Assembly (NCBI GenBank): GCA_021299375.1
Contig: JAJTGR010000017.1
Location: 90,011 to 154,010 of the forward strand
Length of the DNA: 64,000 nucleotides
DNA from: Gemmatimonadota bacterium
Lineage (GTDB): Bacteria > Gemmatimonadota > Gemmatimonadetes > Gemmatimonadales > Gemmatimonadaceae
Reading direction: 5' to 3'
Shown piece by piece: positions 16,768 to 26,206 of this stretch (position 1 is its first letter; every line of letters begins with the position of its first letter). Both the position numbers and the translations under genes were made by a program. The notes beneath the pieces were generated by a model. That model did not search any database and was not told the DNA's origin. It saw only the letters and a program-made list of their open reading frames with translations.

Positions 16768-18969
16768 ATGATGCATCGAATCGAACGTACGTTTGCCGGC
16801 CGCCCCCTGATCATCGAAACCGGCCGGATGGCAAAGCAGGCGGCGGGGTCCGCTGTCGTCCAGTTCGGCGAAACCATGGTGCTCGCCGCCGTGACGGTGA
16901 GCGAGAACCAGAGCCCCTTGCCGTTTTTCCCGCTCACGGTCGAGTACAAGGAAAAGACCTACGCCGCGGGGAAGATCCCGGGTGGCTTCATCAAGCGGGA
17001 GGGACGCCCGCATGATCACGAGATCCTTGCGGCCCGCATCATCGACCGCTCGATCCGCCCGCTGTTTCCTGAAGGTTTCAAGAACGAAGTGCAGGTGTTC
17101 ATCTACGTCATCTCCGCCGATCAGGAGAATGATGCCGATGTGCTGGCGCTTGTCGCCGCCTCGTTCGCGCTGAATGCCTCGAAGATCCCGTTCCTCGGCC
17201 CGATCGCCGGGGTCCGCGTGGGTCGAGTGCAGGGGCACTGGGTGCTCAACCCCACCTTCCAGCAGCTTGCGTTCTCCGACATGGAGCTCGTCGTGGCCGG
17301 CTCGAAGGATTCCATCGTGATGGTCGAAGGGGGCGCGCTCGAGGTGTCCGAGCACCACGTGCTCGAGTCGCTGCGTCTCTCGCACGATGGCATCCGTGAG
17401 CTCATCGCCATGCAGGAGGAGCTCCTCGCCAAGGTCCGGCAGCCCAAGATGGCGTGGACCAAGGCGGAATCGCCCGAGGGCGTGGCGACCAAGGTCAAGG
17501 AACTCGCGTCGGGCCGCATCCGCGAAGCCCTGAACCAGAAGGACAAGCACACGCGCATCGAAGCCGTGGAGCGCACCAAGAAGGAGCTGGCCGAGGGCCT
17601 CCTGGCCGAGTTCCCCGACAACGCCAAGGACATCCATACGCTTCTCGGCGACGTCGAGTACCACGAGCTGCGGGCACAGGTGCTCGACACGAATCTCCGT
17701 GTCGACGGCCGCAAGCCGAACGAAGTGCGGGCCATCAGCATCGACAACGGCGTCCTCCCGCGGGCCCATGGGTCATCGCTGTTCACGCGCGGTCAGACGC
17801 AGGCGCTCGTTGCCGCCACGCTCGGCACCGCCAAGGATGCCCAGCGCCTCGATTCCATCAAGGAGCCGGGCGAAGTCACCCGCTCTTTCATGCTGCACTA
17901 CAACTTCCCGCCATTTTCCACGGGTGAAGTGCGTCCGATGCGCGGCACCAGCCGCCGCGAAATCGGCCACGGCAATCTGGCCGAGCGCGCACTGCAGGGC
18001 GTGCTGCCCGACTTCGCCGAGTTCCCGTACACCATTCGCATCGTCTCCGATGTGCTTGAGTCCAACGGCTCGTCGTCGATGGCGTCGGTGTGCGGCGGTT
18101 CCCTGGCGCTGTTCGACGCCGGCGTGCCCATGAAGGCGGCCGTGGCGGGTGTGGCCATGGGACTCATCAAGGAGGGCAAGAAGTACGCCATCCTCACCGA
18201 CATCCTCGGTACCGAAGACCATCTGGGCGACATGGACTTCAAGGTGGCCGGTACGCGCGACGGCATCACGTCCATCCAGATGGACATCAAGATCGAGGGG
18301 CTCGACCTCAAGATCATGGAGGAAGCCCTCGCCCAGGCAAAGGAAGGCCGCCTCCACATCCTCGGCGAGATGGACAAGGCGCTGGCTGCGCCGCGCGCCG
18401 ATCTGTCCCCGTACGCGCCGCGCATCGTGACGGTGCACATCCCGGTGGACAAGATCGGCGAGCTGATCGGCCCGAAGGGCAAGAACATCCGCGGCATCCA
18501 GGAGGAGACGGGCGCCGAACTGACGGTCGATGACGACGGCACGGTGACCATCGCGGCCGTGGGTGGCGAGAGCATGGAACGGGCACGGCAGATGGTCATG
18601 GCCATCACCGCCGAGCCGGTCGTCGGCGAGACGTACGAGGGCACGGTGAAGACCGTGACGGCCTTCGGCGCCTTCGTCGAGATCATGCCCGGGACCGAGG
18701 CGCTGCTGCATGTCTCGGAGATGCGCTGGGAACGCGTCGAGAAGCCCGAAGACGTCTGCAAGAAGGGCGATCGGGTGACGGTCAAGCTCATCGACCGTGA
18801 TGAGCGTGGTCGCCTGCGCCTGAGCATGAAGGCACTGCTCCCGAAGCCGGAGGGGATGCCCGAGCACGAGGAGCGCCCGCGCCGCGAGGAGAGCGGTGAG
18901 CGTGGCGAACGCGGTGGTGACCGCGGCGGACGCGGCGGGCGGAATGGCGGTGGTCGCGATCGGCGCTGA
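16768..18969 (+). CDS. pnp: Polyribonucleotide nucleotidyltransferase (PNPase) with Arg-Gly-rich tail
   Basis: Phosphorolytic 3'-5' exoribonuclease of mRNA decay. The ATG at 16768 gives 733 residues; earlier in-frame codons fall in the leader hairpin. Order: first RNase PH domain (about 10-140), all-helical linker, second RNase PH domain (about 310-540) with FSTGEVRPMRGTSRREIGHG and the catalytic-site DILGTEDHLGDMDFKVAG, KH domain (IGELIGPKGKNIRGI) and S1 domain (YEGTVKTVTAFGAFVE). The last about 35 residues are a low-complexity tail ([15 protein letters not shown]) like that on S2. The tail coding region overlaps the start of the peptidase gene. Confidence 0.97.
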   Translation: MMHRIERTFAGRPLIIETGRMAKQAAGSAVVQFGETMVLAAVTVSENQSPLPFFPLTVEYKEKTYAAGKIPGGFIKREGRPHDHEILAARIIDRSIRPLFPEGFKNEVQVFIYVISADQENDADVLALVAASFALNASKIPFLGPIAGVRVGRVQGHWVLNPTFQQLAFSDMELVVAGSKDSIVMVEGGALEVSEHHVLESLRLSHDGIRELIAMQEELLAKVRQPKMAWTKAESPEGVATKVKELASGRIREALNQKDKHTRIEAVERTKKELAEGLLAEFPDNAKDIHTLLGDVEYHELRAQVLDTNLRVDGRKPNEVRAISIDNGVLPRAHGSSLFTRGQTQALVAATLGTAKDAQRLDSIKEPGEVTRSFMLHYNFPPFSTGEVRPMRGTSRREIGHGNLAERALQGVLPDFAEFPYTIRIVSDVLESNGSSSMASVCGGSLALFDAGVPMKAAVAGVAMGLIKEGKKYAILTDILGTEDHLGDMDFKVAGTRDGITSIQMDIKIEGLDLKIMEEALAQAKEGRLHILGEMDKALAAPRADLSPYAPRIVTVHIPVDKIGELIGPKGKNIRGIQEETGAELTVDDDGTVTIAAVGGESMERARQMVMAITAEPVVGETYEGTVKTVTAFGAFVEIMPGTEALLHVSEMRWERVEKPEDVCKKGDRVTVKLIDRDERGRLRLSMKALLPKPEGMPEHEERPRREESGERGERGGDRGGRGGRNGGGRDRR

Positions 18970-20233
18970 CGTCTCGGGCGCGACGTCGCCCACGCTGAAG
19001 CGGACGGACCTGCCCAATGGACTGACCGTGCTCTCGGAATCCGTTCCGGGAGCACGGTCGGTTGCTTTCGGTGCATGGGTGCGGGCGGCGACCTTGCATG
19101 AGCAGGCCGACGAGATGGGCGTGTCGCACCTGCTCGAGCACATGGTGTTCAAGGGTACGCGGAGGCGTACCGCCCAGGACATCGCGTTGTCGCTCGAGAC
19201 GCTCGGTGGCTCACTCGACGCCTACACCGAGCGTGAGCATACGTCATTTCAGGCGCGCGTGCTTGACGAGCACCTCCCCGAGGCGGCGGCCGTGATCGGC
19301 GAGCTGATCTTCGAGCCCCTGCTGCGCGAGCAAGACCTCGCGCTCGAACGCAAGGTGATCCTCGAGGAGATCAGCATGGTCGAGGACACCCCGGATGACA
19401 TCATCTTCGACGTGCACAATCGCGCGCTCTGGGGCGATCACCCGCATGGGTACGCGATTCTCGGGACGCGCGCCACGGTCAAGGCACTGGACGTGCCGCA
19501 ACTTCGGGCCCTGCACGGCCGTGCGTATCACCCCGGGCGCCTCGTGGTGGCTGCGTCGGGACGCGTCGAGCACGGGCAACTGTTGGACGTGCTGCAGGGG
19601 GCCGGGTGGACCGGTCGCCCATGCGGCGACATGACCCCCTTCGCAATCGATCCGGTGGAGGCGGCGGGGCCGCACGCCGAGCATGTGAAGCGCAAGGACA
19701 TCGCGCAGACGCATGTGGTCCTGGGCGGGCAGGGGATCGCACACGGGGATCCTCGCCGGTTCACGTTCGCGCTCCTCGACATGCTGCTCGGTGGCGGCAT
19801 GAGCTCGCGGCTCTTCCAGCGGGTGCGCGAGGAGCTCGGGCTGGCCTACAGCGTCCAGACGTTCAGCAGCGCCTACCTCGATACCGGCACGCACGGCGTG
19901 TACCTCGCCAGCGCGCCCGAGAGCGCTCAAGAAGCCCTTGATGCCGTGCGTGACGTGATGCGTGAGGTGGCGACGAACGGCCTGTCCGAGGCGGAGTTGG
20001 CCGCTGGCAAGCGGCAGCTCCGCGGGCAGCTGGTGCTGTCCATGGAAGGGATCTCGTCGCGGATGTATCGTGCAGCGACCACTGCGTTGTACGGTGAGCC
20101 GTTCCGGACGGTCGATGAGCTGATGGCGCTCGTGGATGCCATCGACGAAGCACAGGTGCGTGACGTCGCGCGCGAGTTCTTCGATCCGGACCGCCACGTG
20201 CTCGTCAGTCTCGGCCCGAAATCCGTCCGCTGA
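18944..20233 (+). CDS. M16-family zinc peptidase (processing-peptidase-like)
   Basis: Zinc metallopeptidase of the pitrilysin/mitochondrial processing peptidase family; bacterial members next to pnp are common (YmxG type). 429 residues from ATG 18944, overlapping pnp by 26 bases; a GTG at 18896 would overlap by 74. The inverted zinc motif HLLEH (in VSHLLEHMVFKGT) and the downstream EEISMVEDTPDD glutamate are present, as is the C-terminal half GGGMSSRLFQRVREELGLAYSV typical of the substrate chamber. No signal peptide seen; probably cytoplasmic. Confidence 0.93.
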   Translation: MAVVAIGADVSGATSPTLKRTDLPNGLTVLSESVPGARSVAFGAWVRAATLHEQADEMGVSHLLEHMVFKGTRRRTAQDIALSLETLGGSLDAYTEREHTSFQARVLDEHLPEAAAVIGELIFEPLLREQDLALERKVILEEISMVEDTPDDIIFDVHNRALWGDHPHGYAILGTRATVKALDVPQLRALHGRAYHPGRLVVAASGRVEHGQLLDVLQGAGWTGRPCGDMTPFAIDPVEAAGPHAEHVKRKDIAQTHVVLGGQGIAHGDPRRFTFALLDMLLGGGMSSRLFQRVREELGLAYSVQTFSSAYLDTGTHGVYLASAPESAQEALDAVRDVMREVATNGLSEAELAAGKRQLRGQLVLSMEGISSRMYRAATTALYGEPFRTVDELMALVDAIDEAQVRDVAREFFDPDRHVLVSLGPKSVR

Positions 20234-20270
20234 CTGTCGTTTCCGACACTCTCCTCTCGTCGAGTTGCTC

Positions 20271-21386
20271 ATGCGAATCGGTGTACCGAAAGAGATCAAG
20301 ACCAACGAAAACCGCGTCGCGCTCGTCCCTGCCGGGGCTGAAGCCCTCACGGCGGCGGGCCATCAGGTGTTCATCGAGACCGGCGCCGGCATCGGCAGCG
20401 GTTTCGAGGATGACGCCTACCGCGCCGTGGGCGCCGAGATCGTTCCCGATGCCGCCACGGCATGGGGCAAGGCCGAGCTGCTGCTCAAGGTCAAGGAGCC
20501 GATCGCGGCGGAATGGCAGTACCTGCGTCCCGACCTGACGCTCTTCACGTACTTCCACTTCGCCGCCGACGAGGCGCTCACGAAGGCGCATCTGGCGAGC
20601 GGCGCCACCTGCATTGCCTACGAGACGGTGGAGCTGCCGAATCGCGACCTGCCCCTGCTCATTCCGATGAGCGAGGTGGCGGGGCGGATGGCCGTGCAGG
20701 AGGGGGCCAAGTACCTCGAGAAACTGTACGGAGGCCGCGGTGTGCTGCTCGGCGGCGTACCCGGGGTGGCACCGGCCAAGGTGGTCATTCTGGGCGGTGG
20801 CATCGTGGGCGTGAACGCCGCGAAAATGGCTGCGGGGCTTGGTGCGAAGGTCGTGGTACTCGACCTCTCGCTCGAGCGCCTGCGCTACCTCTCCGACGTG
20901 ATGCCGGCGAACGTGCAGCTGGTGCATTCCAACCGGCACAACATCCTCGAACAGATCAGCACCTGTGATCTGGTGATCGGCGGTGTGCTGATTCCGGGAG
21001 CCAAGGCGCCCAAGCTCGTGCGACGTGAGGATCTCGCGCGCATGCGTCCCGGTGCGGTCATCGTGGACGTGGCGGTCGACCAGGGCGGCTGCGTGGAGAC
21101 CATCAAGCCGACCACGCACGAGAACCCGACCTACACGGTGGACGGGATCATTCATTACGGCGTGGCGAACATGCCGGGGGCGGTGCCGCGCACGTCGACA
21201 CTGGCGCTCACCAACGCCACGTTACCGTACACCCTGCAGTTGGCCAACAAGGGCTGGAAGCAGGCGCTGAAGGACAATGGCGCGCTCCTGAAGGGGCTGA
21301 ACATGTCGGCGGGGCAGGTGACCTACCAAGGCGTGGCCGATGCCTTCGGCATGCCGATGGCCGAGGCGGTGAGATTCCTCGACTGA
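20271..21386 (+). CDS. ald: Alanine dehydrogenase
   Basis: NAD-dependent interconversion of L-alanine and pyruvate plus ammonia. 371 residues, the standard length, from the ATG at 20271 (MRIGVPKEIKTNENRVALVP). Conserved: Lys in LLKVKEP, FTYFHFAAD with the catalytic His, NAD Rossmann loop VVILGGGIVGVNAAKMA and DVAVDQGGC, HYGVANMPGAVPRTST. 37 bases behind the M16 peptidase gene, probably cotranscribed. Confidence 0.95.
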   Translation: MRIGVPKEIKTNENRVALVPAGAEALTAAGHQVFIETGAGIGSGFEDDAYRAVGAEIVPDAATAWGKAELLLKVKEPIAAEWQYLRPDLTLFTYFHFAADEALTKAHLASGATCIAYETVELPNRDLPLLIPMSEVAGRMAVQEGAKYLEKLYGGRGVLLGGVPGVAPAKVVILGGGIVGVNAAKMAAGLGAKVVVLDLSLERLRYLSDVMPANVQLVHSNRHNILEQISTCDLVIGGVLIPGAKAPKLVRREDLARMRPGAVIVDVAVDQGGCVETIKPTTHENPTYTVDGIIHYGVANMPGAVPRTSTLALTNATLPYTLQLANKGWKQALKDNGALLKGLNMSAGQVTYQGVADAFGMPMAEAVRFLD

Positions 21387-21423
21387 ACCAGAGGAAACGG
21401 GTCGCTGGGCTGGGACCAACGCG

Positions 21424-21447
21424 GGGCCGGTGAGCTGTCACCGGCCC
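21424..21447. terminator. Hairpin between ald and the convergent LamG-protein gene
   Basis: Perfect 10-bp stem GGGCCGGTGA / TCACCGGCCC with a GCTG loop, 37 bases after the ald stop and about 90 bases before the end of the minus-strand gene. Could end transcripts from both sides. The other bases of 21387-21538 hold nothing I recognise. Confidence 0.65.
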
Positions 21448-21538
21448 TGACGCGTCTCTGCGCCTGGCGCGAACGGGGCGATCTGCTGGTACCCGCGAGG
21501 CTCGCGAGTGCGGACCCGCCCAATTGATTGCCCCACTT

Positions 21539-24500
21539 TCAGCCGAGGTACTGCTCGAGCTGCTGCCGCTCGGCAACGGAGAGCGTGCTGCCGAAGATCA
21601 ACGCTTCACCGAACACGCCCGGGAGCGACGGCCCTTCCTGTCCATGCCCCGTGTCGGTTCGGCTCTGCACCACCCAGCGCCCCCCCACCATCGTGATGCC
21701 GGTTAACGGGCTGCCCACGGTGGTGAGCCGATCGAGGAGGTCGTGGCCATCGCCGCCGATGCACGAGCCGCTCGTGTGTGCGCCCGTCGCGCGGATGACC
21801 ACGAGCGCACTGCGGGCGCCCGCAACGCCATAGGCCGTCGTGTTCCCGAGGAGGACGTCACCGGTGCCGCCGAAGACGACGGTGGGGCGGCCGTTGAGGG
21901 GGAGGGCCTCGCGGGTGGGCTTCGCGGCTGTGGCGTTCTACTCGAGGTTGCGGCCACTGCCGCCGCGATCGCGCCAGACGACCTCGGCGTTCCCCGACTG
22001 GACTGAGAAGGTGCGCGCGTCCTGGGCCTCGAGGTGCAGTCCCGGGCTGGCCGGGAGCGTCCCCGTGGCGGTAAAGACGACGCTCTTCCCCTTCCCGGCG
22101 GTTGGGGAGAGCCAGGCGGTAAGCTGATTGGTGCCGAGGTCGAGCGTCCACGCGCTGCTGCCCGTGATGGGCACGCTGGCGTAGCCGCTGGCGTCCGTGG
22201 TGGTGGTGACGGTCGTGGCGGTGCTGCCGAAGCGGGCGCCGCCGCCGGTCACCTGCCAGGTCACGGTGGCGCTGGGGATTCCGGCTCCAGTGGCGTCGGT
22301 GACCCGGACGCGGGGGGCAGTTGCCGGGCTCGTCCCCACCGTCGCTGTCTGGCCATTGCCGGCGTCCTGGGTGAGCAGGCCCAGCGACCACTTCGCCATG
22401 AGTCCGAGTTCCACCGTGCGGCGAGCGGCATCACTCAGCACGCCGGTGAACACGAGCACCTCGCTGATGCGGCCGGTGAGACTGCCGTCGCCATTGGTGG
22501 AGCCATCCCGGCGGTTGCCGAGCGTCTTGACCCAGCCGAGGGCGGCGCCGCTCGCTACGGAACCGGTGAGGCCGCCGTTGGTGAACAGTTGCCACTGCGC
22601 GGAGGAGCGAACCGTCACCAGGACGGGACCGGGTGCGGTGGGGAAGAGCGGGGACGCGATCCCCTGAAAGCGAAATCCGCGCCCCACGTTGCTGAAGTTC
22701 TGGGTCCCGCCGTTCCAGACATCGGACGCTGCCTGAACGTTTTCTCCCCAGTCAAGCACGGTGTACCCGCGATACGAGGTGCCGTCATCGAGCGGGTCGA
22801 ACACCAGGAACGTCGTGGTTGTCAACGTCGGGCTGAAGGGGTTCAGCGGGTTGGTCGCCGTCTGCAGGAACCCATTGGTCACGTCGGCGTTCCAGTGCAA
22901 CGTTGGGTGGCCGTTGAGCGCGTCGGTCAGGTACGTGGGCTGACGGCTCACCACGGACTGCACCGCCGGTACCTGGCCACCGGAGCGATCGCCCCACGAC
23001 GCCACGAGACTGTTGTTGGCGGGTTCGTCGGCGCCGCTGCCGTTGGCGTTGATGTCGGTGGCATCGAGCCACCACGCGACCCCGCACACCGCGTAGGCAC
23101 AGGCCCGGCCGGTCGCGGTGAAGACGACACTCTGTCCTTGGCCGGGGGTGCCGCTGAGCCAGGCAGTGAGTGTGTTCACGCCGGGCATGCCGAGGGTCCA
23201 GGAGCCCACGGTGGCCAGGCCGTTGGCGTTGGTGGTGGTGGTTTCGCCGGTGATGGTGCCCCCGCCGCCGGTTACCTGCCAAGTCACGGTGGCGCCGGCA
23301 AGCGGTGCCCCGGAGGCATCGGTGAGGCGCACACGGGGCGCGGTGCCGACCGGACTCCCGGCCAACGCGATCTGCCCCTCGCCCAGATCGCGGGTCAAGG
23401 TGCCGAGCCCCCACTTCACCATGAGGGCGGCTTCGAGGCTGGCCCGCTCGCTCGTGGAGAGCGCGCGGCTGAAGATCAGGACCTCCCCGATCGTGCCGAG
23501 GAACAGACTGTTCTCCAGGGCGTTGCCAACGGCAAGGCGGGTGCGCCCCAGCGTGTGGCGACTCACGCTGGCCGATTGGCCAGTCCCGCGGTTGAGGCGC
23601 AGGACCTGACTGCTCCCATCGAAGTGTACCGCTCCGAGCGCGGGCGCCGCGGGGAGCGTCCGGTCGATCGTCGGGAACGGCCCGCTGCCGCTGCCCGGAG
23701 GACTCCGGTGCACGGCCCGAGTGCTGGTGAGGGTCTGCGAGGCGGCGACCCGTTCATCCCACCACACCGCAACGCTGCTGGTACCCACCGAGTCCAGCCG
23801 CAAGACACCGTAATCGCGGGCCGCATTCGGCTGAGGCTGGTACACCACGAGCATGCTGTAGCCATCGCCATTGAGACGAGCGGTGCTCACGTCGTCGACG
23901 TACTGCCCGGCGAGGTTATCGAAGAGGAGGGCCGCGCGACCATTGAGCAGGTTGGTCCCCCGCACGGCCCCCAGCGCCGCGCCGCCACCGGCGCCGTTCC
24001 CGGCGACGGTCACGTCGTTCGCGGCGCCGGATCGGTCGCGGACGACCCGTACGCGGGCGTTCGGGGCGCTTGGCGTCGTGCCGGCATCGTCGCTGAAGAG
24101 GGTGCTGGCCTCGGTGGCGTCGAGCCAGAACGTGGCGCCGCACACGCCGTAGGCGGCCGGCACGGTGCTGGTGACCGTCGCCGTCGTGCTCAGGGCCTGC
24201 CCGTTCACCGTGGCGCGCACGGTGAGCGGGGTCCCGCCGCACGTGGTGGGCATGAGCGTGATCACGCGGCGGCCATCGGCGTCGGTGGTGCCCTCGTTGC
24301 GCACGGTGGCGGTGCCGCCGCTGACCTGAACGTTGACGTTGGCTCCGCTCATCGGGTTGCCGTGGGCATCGCGCGCCGTGACCTCGACGAGCGTCGTGTC
24401 GCCCCCCGTGCTCAGCGCGGGATCGGTGAGGCGGAGCGTACTGGCGGAGGCGTCTACGGCGCCGGCCGTCACGGTGAGTGACGGCGCGCCGGCGAGCAGC

Positions 24501-25204
24501 GTGTAGTCGGCAATGGCGCGCAGGGTGGCGGCTTGCGCGGTGGCCGTGGTGATGGTCGCGGTGGCGACGCCGACGGCATCGGTGGCGAGGGGCGGCTGCG
24601 TGATGCCAAGGGCGCGCCCGATCCCGCCAAGCTGCACGGGCACACCGGCGAGGGGCAGCCCGGCGGCAGAGCGGGCGGTGATCGTGGCGGACACGGAGCC
24701 CGCGGCGCCGACGGTGGCCAGCCCCAGCGTCACCGTACTTTGGCTCGCGCTCACGGCGGTTACCGGGGCGCCGGCGCTGCTCACCGCGAGCGTCATCGAC
24801 GCGGTGGTGGTGGCGCTGGAGTCGTCCTGGGCGGTGAGCTGCACACTGTAGCTGCCGGCGCTGCGATAGACGGTGCGCACCACCGGCCCGCTCACCTGCG
24901 TCACGCCGTTGCCGAGGCTCCAGGTGTAGGCCACGACGCGCCCGTCGCGGTCGAAGGCGTACGAGGCGTCGAAGGTGACGGTATCGCCGGGCTGGGGCCA
25001 GCGCGGGCTGATGCTGAACACCGCCTGCGGCGCGACGTTTGTCGATGCCCGTGGCAGGGACAGCTCGGGGGCACTCGGTGTCTCGTCGCAGGCGCCCAGG
25101 ATGGTCGCGATGACCCCCGTGTGGAGCAACCAGCGACGGGGCGCCAACAGGCGGGGGGCGGACAGGCGGGGGGCGGACAGGCGGCGCCGTCGCATGAAGG
25201 ACAC
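21539..25204 (-). pseudogene. Large LamG/PKD/Ig-domain lipoprotein gene interrupted by an in-frame TAG
   Basis: Reads from GTG 25204 (or ATG 25195) for 1088 residues to a TAG at 21938-21940; the same frame then continues 132 more residues to TGA at 21539. The continuation is clearly the rest of the third LamG-like domain: it ends GVFGEALIFGSTLSVAERQQ, matching GTIGEVLIFSRALSTSER in the first copy. Order: n-region with RLSAP repeats, hydrophobic core and lipobox LGAC (Cys39); PKD domain about 58-140; two invasin-like Ig domains about 145-350; LamG-like I about 355-600; Ig about 605-700; LamG-like II about 700-945; Ig about 948-1052; LamG-like III from 1055, broken after GGSGRNLE. Probably a surface carbohydrate- or surface-binding protein, last gene of the usher operon. 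A truncated product lacking most of domain III may still be made; readthrough or a base error are alternatives. Confidence 0.8.
25149..25184. repeat. 15-base tandem repeat in the signal-peptide region
   Basis: Two perfect 15-base units (25149-25163 and 25164-25178) plus a partial third encode RLSAP-RLSAP-RLLAP in the n-region of the LamG lipoprotein's signal peptide. In-frame slippage here would only lengthen or shorten the n-region by five residues. Confidence 0.7.
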
Positions 25205-25207
25205 GGG

Positions 25208-26206
25208 TCAGGCCCCCGTGTAGCGGATCGTCACCGCGATCGTGCCGGTGTACATCCCGCCCGGCTGGAGGGCGGCCGGCATGACCGTACCCCCCAGGCA
25301 CACCGTATTGCGCCCTGAGCTGCCCACGGGTGACGCGAGGGACAGCGTGACGCTCTGGCCACTGGTGGTATTGACGGCCGCGCCGGTACACTCGGCGCCG
25401 GTGCGATGCACCCACGAGCCCACAGGCACGGTGGGGCCATCGCCGCGGCTGAGTTCAGACGGCAAGGCGTCGAATGTCACGTCCACCGACGCGTTCAGCG
25501 GCCCGTCGATCATGAGCCGCAAGGCAGTCGCCGCGGCGGGTTCGAGCACAGCCGGAACGCCACCGTAGACACGTGGAAAGGTGAGCGGCGTGGCCAGCAC
25601 GTTGAGCGGCGCCAGAATCGTGGCCGACACGAGCGCCTGAGTCGTGAGGCTGTTGGCGCCAGTGGTCAGATCTGAGGCGACGAAGGTCACCGCGGCGCTG
25701 AAGCTGCCGCCAGCCGTGGCGATCGGTGGCTGGAGTGTCCCGCCGAGGCGAATCGTCGCGATACCATCCGCACCGAGTGTGACGGAGAACGGGGTCCCGC
25801 TAGCCGGCGTGACGACGACCGGTGCCCCCCCGGTCCCCGTGGCCGTGGTGGCGGTCCAGCTCGATACACTGGCGAGTCCCGTGGACGCCACGAGCTGGTT
25901 GGGGAACGTCAGCGTCGCCTGCAACACCGCGCCCGCGCGGCCGGTGATTGTGAACACGGCCGCCCCGGCGTCCGCTGGCAGCACCGTACGCAACTGGCGT
26001 GGCGCCACCGTGCCGAACGCCAGATCTGCCGACTTGGTGATACGCAGCGATTGTGCATGAAGCAGGTGCAGCGGCAGGAGGGCGATCAGCGGAAGGACCC
26101 CGAGCGCCCTGCGGCCGCCGTGCGCGACGCGCGCCAGCAGGCACCCCCGCAGGCGATTCCGTGCGAGGGGCTGCGCGATGATGGCGCGGATGGGGCGGCA
26201 CCTCAC
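25208..26206 (-). CDS. Tandem DUF4402 secreted subunit (pilin-like)
   Basis: 332 residues from GTG 26206, which overlaps the usher stop (GTGA), so translation is coupled to the usher. A signal peptide with core ALGVLPLIALLPLHLLHA ends before AQSLRI. Two beta-sandwich DUF4402-like domains follow: about residues 45-190 (ITKSADLAFGTV...) and about 195-332 (ILAPLNVLATPLTFPRVYGG...). The second ends MYTGTIAVTIRYTGA, closely matching the C-terminal strand of the single-domain DUF4402 protein at 30.8 kb. Two Cys in the second domain (AECTGA and NTVCLGG) could form a disulfide. DUF4402 proteins are often found beside fimbrial chaperone/usher genes; a pilus subunit or adaptor is the likely role, but this is inference. 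Confidence 0.8.
   Translation of the reverse strand: MRCRPIRAIIAQPLARNRLRGCLLARVAHGGRRALGVLPLIALLPLHLLHAQSLRITKSADLAFGTVAPRQLRTVLPADAGAAVFTITGRAGAVLQATLTFPNQLVASTGLASVSSWTATTATGTGGAPVVVTPASGTPFSVTLGADGIATIRLGGTLQPPIATAGGSFSAAVTFVASDLTTGANSLTTQALVSATILAPLNVLATPLTFPRVYGGVPAVLEPAAATALRLMIDGPLNASVDVTFDALPSELSRGDGPTVPVGSWVHRTGAECTGAAVNTTSGQSVTLSLASPVGSSGRNTVCLGGTVMPAALQPGGMYTGTIAVTIRYTGA

Noticed and set aside
22034..24481. Very long plus-strand open frame opposite the LamG lipoprotein gene
   Set aside because: It is the mirror of a GC-rich coding strand; its product is an Arg/Gly/Ala-rich composition without domains, whereas the minus strand shows ordered PKD, Ig and LamG-like repeats and a signal peptide.
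25149..25184. CRISPR-like or regulatory direct repeats
   Set aside because: Contiguous 15-base in-frame repeats inside a signal-peptide coding region; no spacers.
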